NCBI RefSeq assembly: GCF_018687715.1
Contig: NC_056767.1
Span: 27,453,501-27,517,500 of the forward strand
Source of the DNA: Carya illinoinensis
Taxonomy: Eukaryota; Streptophyta; Magnoliopsida; Fagales; Juglandaceae
Direction of reading: 5' to 3'
Length of the DNA: 64,000 nt
Part shown: piece by piece, positions 44,690 through 54,436 of the stretch
How the letters are laid out: each line of letters starts with the position of its first letter
How positions within the stretch are numbered: position 1 is the stretch's first letter
Program-made: the position numbers and the translations under genes
The notes under the pieces: model-generated
Told to the model about the DNA's origin: nothing
The model's input: the letters and a program-made list of their open reading frames with translations, nothing else
Database searches by the model: none

Positions 44690-45993
44690 AATAAAAGTAA
44701 GACTGTGCATCCATATTCGGATCCAGATATTTGAAAAGATCCGAATTCGACTTTTTAAAAGAGAACATATATCCACCCAGGTAAACCGGATTGAAACCTA
44801 GATGGATATACGGATTTTATACCCTTTTTTTTGGGTTCTTATTCTTTTAAAAAAATATGTTTTTACCACTTTTAAAATGCTTTTTTTTTTTAAATAAATA
44901 AAAAAAACTTTCTAACACTTTTTAAAAGGCTTTTTCATTTGGATTTGGACCCGAATATCCATATTTTATACCGTGTTTTTTTAAATAAATATGTTTTTAA
45001 CACTTTTAAAATGCTTTTTTTTTTCAAAATAAAAAAAAACATTTTAACACTTTTTAAAAGGCTTTTTTATAAGCTTTATGTTTATTATTTTTTATAGGAT
45101 TTTTTTTATATATATATAATGAATATTTTTTAGGCATTTTTTTAAACTTTTTTGTTGCCTATTCAAATTTTTATAATACAAAATAAATAATAATAGATAT
45201 CAACATACACAATACATTACATACTTTACATTGTTGTTTATAAGGAATAAATAGTGAAAAATTTAATTGCATCAACAAAGAACTGTGGAAGAACATTTGA
45301 AGTCAAGCCCCTATCCTTTTCATTGTGAGCTGTGGGAAACAAAGAACCAGAAATCAAGAAATTAGTAAAAAAATCATATCCCAACTGATATGCATATATA
45401 TTAGAGAAAAAAATGAGATAGTGAGAAAGCATAATAAGCATAATGGCAGGCCATGGAAGATGCATAACACAATCTTTCTCTTCATCTTTCACACCCCACT
45501 ATTGACCGCCTATTAAACTGGAGTATGCATTAGGGTTTCTGATTAGATTTCTCCAAACCCTAATCCAAACCAAAAGGAAGAAAAAAAAAAGTTTAATGCA
45601 CATGGAGGAGAAATTGAGAACTTCATATTCTTGACATACAACATCCAGAGAAATGAATAGCAAGAAAAAAATTGAAAATAAACTAGAGATTAGGAAAAAA
45701 ACAAATCAAAATCCAAACAAAAAAGGAAGGGAAAAAAAGTATTATGATCATAGTCCCAACGTCCAGATATCAAGAAAAAAAAAACAAATAGAAAAATACC
45801 CCAAACACAGATCCAAACCAAAAGATTATCGAGAAATAGAAAAGACAGAACAAACAACCAAGAACATATTTAAATCATTCGCTATTAGCTATTTGAACGA
45901 GTCTGATATGTAAGAGGTCTACGAGAACTTCAAAACCAAGATAAAAACATTTCGCACAAACCAAATCTATACTATGAAATTTCTAAAACCCCA

Positions 45994-46085
45994 TAAAATG
46001 TTCAAATCTAGAATGGCAACCAAGATTCATAAACCAATAAAATGTTCAAATCTAGAATGGCAACCAAGATTCATAAACCAAATGG
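45994..46085. repeat. 47-base tandem duplication in the hAT-like element
   Basis: TAAAATGTTCAAATCTAGAA with the following TGGCAACCAAGATTCATAAA occurs twice in a row. An 84-codon open frame crosses both copies, but its low-complexity composition gives no sign of selection. Confidence 0.85.
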
Positions 46086-46086
46086 T

Positions 46087-46275
46087 TATGGACTCAAACA
46101 AAAAGGAAAACCTAGATCTAATCTATCTATATCTACATTCAAAAAGCGAGAGATGCTCACATGGATATAGACTCAAACAAAAATGTAAACTCAAATCTAA
46201 TCTATCCATATCTACGTCTAAAAAGTGAGAGATACTCAGATGGATATGGACCCAAACAAAAATGTAAATCTAGAG
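46087..46275. repeat. Array of about 2.5 diverged 80-base units
   Basis: Each unit contains GGATATGGACTCAAACAAAA, ATCTAATCTATCTATATCTA and AAAAGCGAGAGATGCTCACA with substitutions. It lies inside the hAT-like element. Confidence 0.75.
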
Positions 46276-46379
46276 TTGGGAGAAGCTAAAATGTGAGAGA
46301 GTGAGTAACTAGATTCCATGGCATTTGAAACCCATTTTATCCCAAGTTTTCTTGGTAACCAAACATGAACGAACTAAAT

Positions 46380-46380
<1 letters not shown>

Positions 46381-46442
<62 letters not shown>
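46381..46442. repeat. Compound microsatellite (GT)n(GA)n
   Basis: About 11 GT units run directly into about 20 GA units. It lies inside the hAT-like element, 60 bases left of the duplicated block. Confidence 0.95.
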
Positions 46443-46444
<2 letters not shown>

Positions 46445-47168
46445 ATCGATCTCATAAAGTTGTTTGCATTGGGTACTTAATTAATTTCTTAACCCGTATT
46501 GGGATCAAGCAGAGGGAATGGTGCCATGATCTAATGGACACAATAAGGAGCCGCTTATGTTTAAAAGAAAAGTATCCGATTACGGATATCCAGTTTAAAA
46601 ATCGGATCAAGACAGGTACAAGATTTTTCTACTCACCCAGGTTTTGGACCGAACCGGACAGGAAAAAATCCAACTTGATTCACACCCTTAAATAAAAGTA
46701 ACTTTACAATCTAATGAATTACATCAAATTACATCAATTCATATGATTGTTTTTGTGCAATTATTTTGTGTCCAGAATATTTCCTTTTATGAATACTTGA
46801 TGATGGGAAGGAAACCAAAGATTTTTCTACCAATGTTTTCCACAAGAAGCTAGAAGCAGCGCTGACTCTCTTTTGACATAATGCAGATTTCTTGAGATAA
46901 GGAGACAAACTTGACCCAGTCACCCAGCTGTCCACAACAATGAGAGAAGAACTTTGGGTCCGGCACATACACCAATTAGCTGTGGAGAAACCATGTAATA
47001 CATATGAGACTATCTTCAGTTTTCTAACCCATCTCTAAACAACATTATTTGGCAACGATGTGTTACGATAATAGCAAGACACATAGATAATCAACAAGAA
47101 TAAAATTTAATTTAATTTTTTTTAATAAGTAAGCATTTCATAGATAAACTAAATAGTTACAAGATACT

Positions 47169-48572
47169 TGTTGCCCAGATGACTAACACAAGAGGGGGGG
47201 TGAATTGAGTTGTAAAAAAAAAATAACAATTATAAATCAAATATATAATATAAAATATAAACAAAATATAAAATAACAATAAATATAAAGAGTAAGGGTA
47301 AGAGAGAAGCAAACTCAGTATGTTAACGAGGTTCGGCCCCACTGCCTACGTCCTCGCCTCAAGCTACCCCTTGAGGATTCCCAAATTCACTATTCAACCT
47401 CCTTCAGGTGGAGATAGAAACCTATTACACCTTTGAACAATACCGCTACAAAGGATCCGTGTAGAACACCCTCTACACTTGCAATCACCTTACACGTGGT
47501 GATTCAACTATTCCCCGTGTAGAATACTTTCTATACACACAAGGGTTATACACACCCTTTTTTTGATACAAGAGCTGATAGTGGGTAGGTTATCAGAAAA
47601 CACTCATCAATGAGTGAAATAAGAACAATACAGCGCAAACTATATCTCTCAAAATGAATAAGGATTAAGGCTCAATACTTAGAGAAGAGAGAATGAAAGC
47701 TTTGAATGAATGTTGTATGCTCTTGGTGTTGTGAATGTGAAGCTCTCAATTGATCTATTTATAGGCATATGAGACTTCATATTCAAATTTAAAAAGATTC
47801 ACATGTCAAAGACAACATCATTCATTTTTTCAAAAAATTCAAATAAAAGGTTCTTCTTTTTCAATTGTCAAAGACAACATCATTCATTTTTTTCAAAGAA
47901 TTCAAATAAAAGGTTCTTCTTTTTCAATTGTCAAAGACAACATCATTCATTTTTTTCAAAGAATTCAAATAAAAGGTTTTTCTTTTTCAATTGTCAAAGA
48001 CAACATCATTCACTTTTTCAAAAAAATCAAACCTAATCTTTTACTTTTGGCATATGACAAAATGAGCACACTTTCATTTTCAAAAAATTCAAACCTAATC
48101 TTTTACTTTTTGTATAAGTCTAAAAAAGCATCAACCACTTTTGAAAATATTCAAATAAAACATGCACATGTGAAAGATGACAATCAATCATCTTTAATAT
48201 TTTCAAAGTTCAACCCTTTAATCAAGGCATGCACATGCAAAAGATGACAATCAATCATCTTTCAAAATTTTCAAATTTAATTTTCAAAAAATATTCATGC
48301 ACATGTGGAAAATGTATTTTAATGCTTTATGATAAAATATTAATTTTGAGCATTAATCCTAATTTCGAATTTTGAAGAGATTTACAACATTACTCTATAA
48401 TTTTAATGTGAACTTGTTCCCTTCTTGCTCATGCTTGTTTCCTTGATGTGCTTGACTCCATTGTGTAGACAACTTGAGCTTGAGACTTCTTTATTCTTTG
48501 AATTCATTTGTTATCATCAAAATCCATGTGTAGATTTATAATCACATGAAACTTGAAACCTTGAGTTCAACA
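47169..48572 (-). repeat. 3' LTR of the SIRE-type element
   Basis: On the minus strand it starts TGTTGAACTC and ends GGGCAACA. On the plus strand it begins TGTTGCCCAGATGAC just after ATACT. It contains the phrase CACAAGAGGGGGGGTGAATTG, often seen at the end of plant SIRE LTRs, and a tandem repeat (47795-48035). Confidence 0.93.
47795..48035. repeat. About 62-base tandem repeat in the LTR (about 4 units)
   Basis: Units of TGTCAAAGACAACATCATTC, then TTCAAATAAAAGGTTCTTCT and TTTTCAAT repeat about four times, the last diverged. The same array stands at 55713-55946 in the other LTR. It gives repetitive short frames that are not real proteins. Confidence 0.9.
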
Positions 48573-48592
48573 ATCTCCTCCTTTTTGATGAT
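48573..48592 (-). other. Polypurine tract of the SIRE-type element
   Basis: The minus strand reads ATCAAAAAGGAGGAGAT immediately before the 3' LTR. This position and sequence are standard for plant SIRE elements. Confidence 0.85.
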
Positions 48593-49050
48593 GACAAATA
48601 TTTGATAGAACTTGAAACCTGTATTAATACTTAAGCTCCCCCTGAAAATATGCGTTAGTTTTTCAAGCAAAAGTATAAATATAATTCCAAGCATACATAA
48701 CAAGTTTAGCAATTTAAACAATGTTAATGTTCTAGTCTAAAACTTCTCCCCCTTTTGGCATCATTAAAAAGGATCGGCAGCAAATAAATGGACTAAAGAA
48801 AACGATGCGTTTAATAGTCACTGTAGATAGTTGAAAAATGGAGCCGTCCGTGACCCGACAAGTGCTGCAAAGCCTCGAGGCCTAACTCTATGAATTTAAT
48901 ATGGCTGAAGATTTAAACAATCGCCTGATGTTGTTGACAAACGAGATTGAAGGCTCTGAGTTTCTATAAAAAAAATGATCATTTTCATCTATCGGATGCC
49001 AAAAAAATAATCGCTTCTTGACCTGAGTTCTGTTTTTCCACAACGATAGA

Positions 49051-49503
49051 ATGGCTGAGCAATTCTCTTCCACTAATGTTCCAGACTTGAATCAGGAACC
49101 ATTGACGCATCAATCATCAATCTTCTCTCCTGAGGCCGTCAATACCATGATAGGAGCAGTGAACCGTTTTTCTAGTAAGGCTGATTCTGAGATTATTGCA
49201 GAATCAAGAATGCTCAGTAGTCAATATGCTGCCTCTGTTACGATCTTGTCTCGAAGGTTAATGGCGTGGGTGAGTGAGATTGATCGTCTTAACATGCAAA
49301 TATCTGAGTTACGACAGAAGCTTGCTAATAAGGATAATGAGAATAAAAGGCTAAAGCAAGAAAACCAAGAGTTGAAAAAATTTGCAGATTGGTATGCTCA
49401 TGATCTGCAACCACGAATAGAGGAGCTGGAACGAGAAAGGGTTCAGATACAAGGTCAACATCGGCAGATAACAGCAGAGGTTCACCGTTTACTAGAAAAA
49501 TAG
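49051..49503 (+). CDS. Antisense accessory ORF 1 of the SIRE element, coiled-coil protein
   Basis: 150 residues, opposite in strand to gag-pol, between the pol stop and the 3' LTR. The N-terminal 60 residues are polar. Residues about 75-150 form a long heptad-rich helix (IDRLNMQISELRQKLANK, ENKRLKQENQELKKFA, RIEELERERVQIQ), a confident coiled coil. No signal peptide or membrane segment is present. A TATA-like CTATAAA lies at 48964-48970, 81 bases before the ATG, which suggests its own transcript. It is clearly related to the ORF at 49748-50185: shared spacing of SPEAVNTMIGA/SAAAIGAM, K-x-DS, Y-x-x-S-x-x-x-x-S-x-RL-x-A and E-x-x-RL-x-x-QI. Additional antisense ORFs are known from some plant LTR retrotransposons; their role is unknown. 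It could also be captured host sequence. Confidence 0.75.
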   Translation: MAEQFSSTNVPDLNQEPLTHQSSIFSPEAVNTMIGAVNRFSSKADSEIIAESRMLSSQYAASVTILSRRLMAWVSEIDRLNMQISELRQKLANKDNENKRLKQENQELKKFADWYAHDLQPRIEELERERVQIQGQHRQITAEVHRLLEK

Positions 49504-49747
49504 GGACAATCTACTGTTAATCTCGCTGGGTTAGTAAGAAAACTTTTGACAATGTGTGTCCAGCATATCTTGTATTTCTTTTGACTAAATAAGATTTGAA
49601 GAGAAAATAGTTTGTCTTATTCTTTATGCTATCTCTATAAAATCAGTCCTGAAGTTCATCCAATCCGCATCAAGTTTTCATCTCATCTCTATAACTCATC
49701 TGCATTCCTTCAGCATTCTCGTTTTAAGCCTTCTATTTTTTTTCTCA

Positions 49748-50185
49748 ATGGCTCATTCTTCTAACATTTCTCTAGATCCATCCATGAGGCATTTTGCATC
49801 TCAACCTCCTGTCCTTTCTGCAGCTGCCATTGGTGCCATGTTGCAGCAAGAGAATAATAATCTGACTAATAAGTCAGATTCTAATGCTATTTATGACTTG
49901 GTGAGTCTTGGGACTCGCTACTCTTCCTCTATTGTTGCTTTTTCTCAGCGGCTACAAGCCAAAAATCATGAAGTTGAAAGGCTCAAAGAACAAATTGTTG
50001 TACTTCAACGAATTGTTCAAGAGTCTCATACAAGGGAAGGAATCATTCGGTAGAAGAATAAAAAGTTAAAATCTTTATTAGATTCTTCATTCCGCTTGCC
50101 GGTTCCCATGAATAAGAATGACATGATATTGTATGAAGAGAATGAGCGTCTCAAACATGAGGCTAAGAATCTCAAGTTTATGTAA
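49748..50185 (+). pseudogene. Antisense accessory ORF 2 of the SIRE element, with one internal stop
   Basis: The open part is 101 residues (49748-50053), starting MAHSSNISLDPSMRHFAS. After TAG at 50051-50053 the same frame stays open to TAA at 50183-50185 and continues in coiled-coil style (KNKKLKSLL, YEENERLKHEAKNLKF). The undamaged form would be about 145 residues, close to the 150 of ORF 1, to which it is similar over residues about 22-90. A TATA-like CTATAAAA stands at 49635-49642, 106 bases before the ATG. It is probably a tandem duplicate that has since diverged strongly. No known domain is recognised. Confidence 0.7.
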
Positions 50186-50233
50186 AAGTATTTAAAAAAT
50201 CTATCTCTATTTTTATTGACTCTGGCCTATCTT

Positions 50234-53200
50234 TTAAGAGATATTCATAACATGCATCATACCTATTTCTCTTCTGATCATACATAATCTATCTTCTGGT
50301 AAAGGTTTTGTGAAAATATCTGCTAACTGATCGTGTGTGTTTGTGAACTCTAATATTATATCGCCTTTTTGCACATGATCTCGAAGAAAATGATACCTTA
50401 TTTCAATATGCTTAGTTTTAGAATGTTGTATTGGGTTCTTTGAAAGATTTATAGCACTTGTATTATCACATTTGATTGGAATGTGATTATACTTGAGTTT
50501 AAAATCTTCAAGTTGTTGCTTCATGTAGAAAACTTGAGCACAACAACTACCCGCAGCAACATATTCTGCCTCAGCAGTAGATAGTGCAACAGAATTTTGT
50601 TTTTTACTAAACCAGGAAACTAATGCATGACCTAAGAAATGGCATGCTCCACTAGTGCTTTTTCGATCTATTTTACAGCCAGCATAATCTGCATCTGTGT
50701 AGCTGATTAGATCGAAAGATGTGTGCTTAGGGTACCATAACCCTAAGTTAATTGTACCACTAAGATATCTAAGAATGCGCTTAACTGCAATTAAATGTGA
50801 TTCTTTTGGAGATGATTTAAAACGTGCACATAAGCACACACTAAACATAATATCTGGTCTACTGGCTGTTAAATATAATAAGCTACCAATCATACCTCGA
50901 TATATCTTCGAGTCAACTGGCTTACCGGATTCATCTTTATCAAGTTTAGTTGATGGGCTCATTGGTGTTCCAATTTCCTTAGCATTTTCCATCTCAAACT
51001 TCTTCAGTAATTCCTTAATATATTTTGATTGATTGATGAATGTCCCACTTTTTGCTTGCTTAATTTGCAATCCGAGAAAGAATGTAAGTTCATTCATCAT
51101 GCTCATCTCAAATTCTTCCTGCATAGTCTTAGCAAAAACTTGACACATATTTTCATTAGTAGCACCGAATATTATATCATCAACATAAATCTGAATCAAA
51201 AGAATATCATCATTTTCATATTTAATGAAAAGAGTTGTGTCGATTTTTCCTCTTGAAAAACCTTTTTCAATCAAGAAACCACTGAGTCTCTCGTACCAAG
51301 CTCTAGGAGCTTGTTTAAGTCCATATAGTGCTTTTGTGAGTTTGAAAACATGATTTGGGGAAATATGATTTCAAAACCTGGAGCTTGCTCAACATATACC
51401 TCTTCATTTATAAAACCATTTAAGAAAGCACTTTTAACATCCATTTGAAAAAGTTTGAAATCTTTATAACAAGCATATGCAAGTAGCATTCGAATAGCTT
51501 CTAATCTTGCGACAGGTGCATATGTCTCATTATAATCGATTCCTTCTTCTTGATTAAAACCTTGGGCTACAAGTCGAGCCTTATTTCTAGTAATGACTCC
51601 AGACTCATCTTTCTTATTTCTAAAAACCCATTTTGTTCCAATAATAGTATGATTTTTGGGTCTAGGAACAAGTGTCCAAACATCATTTCTTTCAAATTGA
51701 TTCAACTCTTCTTACATAGCTAGAATCCAAAATTCATCAAGAAGTGCGTCATCAATATTTTTGGGTTCAATTTGAGATAGAAAATCAGTATGATTACAAA
51801 TATTTCTAAGAGATGATCGAGTACTTACACCTTGTGAAGGTTCTCCCAAAATTTGTTTCACTGGATGATCTTTCACAAATTTTCACTGTTTGGTTGCATC
51901 TTGTATTAAATTTTGATGATCTTTCCTGATGGCTCCATGTTGAACTTCCTCTATTGCTTTCTCTTTGTTGAGATTGAGACTTTCTGTGTTATTTATACCT
52001 TCTGTTTCTTCATCAATAGATTTCTTGGAGAGTGGAGAATTAGATTCATCAAATACTACATGCATAGATTCTTGTACAGTCAAAGTCTTTTTGTTGAATA
52101 CTCTATAAGCTTTACTATTAGTAGAATACCCGAGAAAGATACCTTCATCAGATTTTGCATCAAACTTGCCTAAATTATCTCTGTCATTCAAAATAAAACA
52201 TTTGCATCCAAATACATGAAAGTAACCAATGTTGGGCCTTTTCTCATTCCAAAGCTCATAGGGGGTTTTATCTAACTTAGATCTTAACATAACTCTATTT
52301 ATAACATAACATGCAGTACTTACCGCTTCGGTCCAAAAATAACTAGGCAAGTTATTCTCATTGAGCATTGTTCTTGCCATTTCTTGAAGAGATCTATTTT
52401 TCCTCTCTACTACCCCATTTTGTTGAGGAGTTCGAGGAGCAGAAAAATTATGTACAAAACCGTTTTCATCACAAAATGTTTCAATATTTTTATTAACAAA
52501 CTCTTTTCCCCTATCACTTCGGATACTTGAAATAGTATAGCCCTTTTCATTTTGAATTCTCTTGCATAACTTGGTAAAGACATTATGTGCCTCATCTTTA
52601 TGAGCAAGAAAGATGACCCAAGTATATCTAGAGAAATCATCAACAATAACAAATGCATAATATTTTCCTCCTAGACTTGCAACTCTATTTGGTCCAAAAA
52701 GATCCATGTGTATCAGTTGCAATGGTCTAGTAGTGGAAATATGTTTCTTAGTTTTAAAAGAAGTTTTTGTTTGTTTACCAAATTGACATGCATCACAAAT
52801 TTTGTCTTTAAGAAAATATGTTTTTGGTAAACCTCTCACAAGATCATTTTTTGAAAGTTTGGAAATAAGTTCCATGTTGGCATGACCTAATCTTCTATGT
52901 CATAACCAACTAGTTTCATTTTGAGCTGACAGGCAAATAGCATCTTGTGAGGTAATTTCTTCAAAATCAATTGTATAAACATTATTGTTTCTAAAAGCAA
53001 TAAAACAAATATTACAATCATGATCATTCAAAATAATGCATTTATCCATTTTAAAAGTAACTGTAAATCCTTTATCACATAATTGACTTATGCTCAAAAG
53101 ATTATGTTTTAAACCTTCAACAAGTAGAACATCTTCAATTATGAGAGAAGATTCATTACCAATTTTACCTATTCCCACGATCTTCCCTTTCGAGTTGTCT

Positions 53201-54436
53201 CCAAATGTCACGCGTCCTTCTTCTTTAGATCTAAGATCAAAGAACTTAGTCTTGTCTCCCGTCATGTGTCTTGAACATCCACTATCTAAAAACCACTTAT
53301 TTTTGCTAGTGGATGACTTCATGCATACCTATAAAAACAATTAAAATGATTTTTCTTGGTACCCAAGTTCTTTGGGTCCTTTATTTATTAGTATTAGAAG
53401 AAACAAGATTTTTAGGTACCCATATGGCCCTAATAGTCATTGTATGATTTCTTCTAATAGGACAAATATGATAATTATGACCATTTCTATTACAAAAATT
53501 ACAAATAGCATGTGACATATATGAAAAACTTGAATGATTATAATAATATCCTTTTTTGACAAAATTATTTTTATGAAAAGAATTTTGAATATTAGTCTTT
53601 GAGGTAGAATGATTATCAAAGAAATTTTTATAAGGTTTGTATTTTTGTTTTGGCATATATCCCAAACCTGCCTTGTCAAAAACACATCTTTGACTACCAA
53701 GAAGTTTTTCAAAATTTCTTTTTCCATTCGTAAAGTTTTCAACAATATTTTCTAAATCGGTTTTCTTCTTATTCAATTCAAGATTTTCATATTTCAAAAT
53801 GATACTTTCTTTTCTTAAAATTTCAATTTCGTTTGTTAAAGAAGAATTTTTCTTTTTCAAAGCAGTATACTTGATACCCAATTTTTCAAATTCCTCATAA
53901 ATCTCTTCTAAAACATTTTGCAATTCTTCATATGAAGGATTTTCAATATTATCAAGATTTGTTACCTCAATGTCATCTTTAGCCATAAGACAAAGATTTG
54001 CTGATTCTTCATTGCTTGCTTCACTATCTGAGCTACTTGAATCATCATCCCATGTAGCTTTCATTGCTTTCTTGCCCTTGTTTCGATCTTTCTTTAGCAG
54101 AGGACAATCTGGCTTGATATGACCAGGTTTATTGCATTTATAACAAATTAAAGTATCGTTTTTACTTGAATCTTTCTTGGAAAACTTTTTGAAAGATTTC
54201 CTCGGAGGAGTTCTATTTTTCTTCAAGAACCTCTGAATTCTTCTTGTTATCATCGCAACTTCTTCATCTTTATCGTCATTTTCCTCATCTTCATCACTTT
54301 CACTTTCATGAGGAACAGCTTTAAGTGCTAAGCTCTTCTTTGACTTTCCTTCTTCTTCTCCTCTTTTCAATGTGTACTCATGGGTGATAAGTGACCCGAT
54401 GAGTTCATTGACTTCAAGCAGAGGGAATGGTGCCAT
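50234..54436 (-). pseudogene. SIRE-type gag-pol remnant, truncated and frameshifted
   Basis: From the 5' side: gag C-terminal half (54413-53381), with LEVNELIGSLITHEYTLKRG, a zinc knuckle CYKCNKPGHIKPDC and a second CNFCNRNGHNYHIC; the first codons of that open frame lie in foreign sequence. Then a frameshift and the protease (WFLDSGCSRHMTGD, 53322-52900). TGA at 52902-52900 falls in the W-H-R-R-L-G-H motif, followed by integrase (CDACQFGKQ, HMDLFGP, RSDRGKEF, TPQQNGVVERKN). TGA at 51885-51883 and TAA at 51714-51712 precede the RT start ([24 protein letters not shown]). A frameshift near 51350-51365 leads to the RT core (YVDDIIFG) and RNase H (YTDADYAGCKID, STAEAEYVAAGSC, CDNTSAINLSKNP), ending at 50234. 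It cannot make a working polyprotein. Confidence 0.9.

Larger units (their letters stand above)
44698..46690. mobile_element. Non-autonomous hAT-like DNA transposon (1993 bases)
   Basis: The ends TAAGACTGTGCATC and (reverse complement of the right end) TAAGGGTGTGAATC are imperfect inverted repeats, 11 of 14 identical. A perfect 8-base target duplication AATAAAAG (44690-44697 and 46691-46698) is the length expected for hAT transposons. No transposase is encoded. The interior has direct repeats (TTTTAACACTTTTAAAATGC at about 44880 and 45010), subterminal GGATATCC/CCGGAT motifs, a 47-base tandem duplication, an 80-base repeat array and a GT/GA microsatellite. The element is intact here, but its last 186 bases occur again at 54414-54599. 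Confidence 0.8.
46505..48572. repeat. 2068-base duplicated block, copy 1 (hAT end + unique flank + LTR)
   Basis: It is nearly identical to 54414-56481. By eye I counted about a dozen substitutions and three 1-2-base indels. The block comprises the last 186 bases of the hAT-like element, a unique flank up to the target site ATACT (47164-47168) and the full LTR 47169-48572. Copy 1 is in the original context because the hAT element is continuous across 46505. The flank encodes a 79-codon open frame (46729-46968, minus) of unknown nature, also present unchanged in copy 2. Confidence 0.95.

Noticed and set aside
45653..45913. Lys/Asn-rich 86-codon frame
   Set aside because: Low-complexity A-rich DNA within the hAT-like element.
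47795..48250. Frames with a repeated FSKNSNKRFFFFNCQRQHH pattern
   Set aside because: They are translations of the LTR tandem repeat; the equivalent region of the other LTR is frameshifted.
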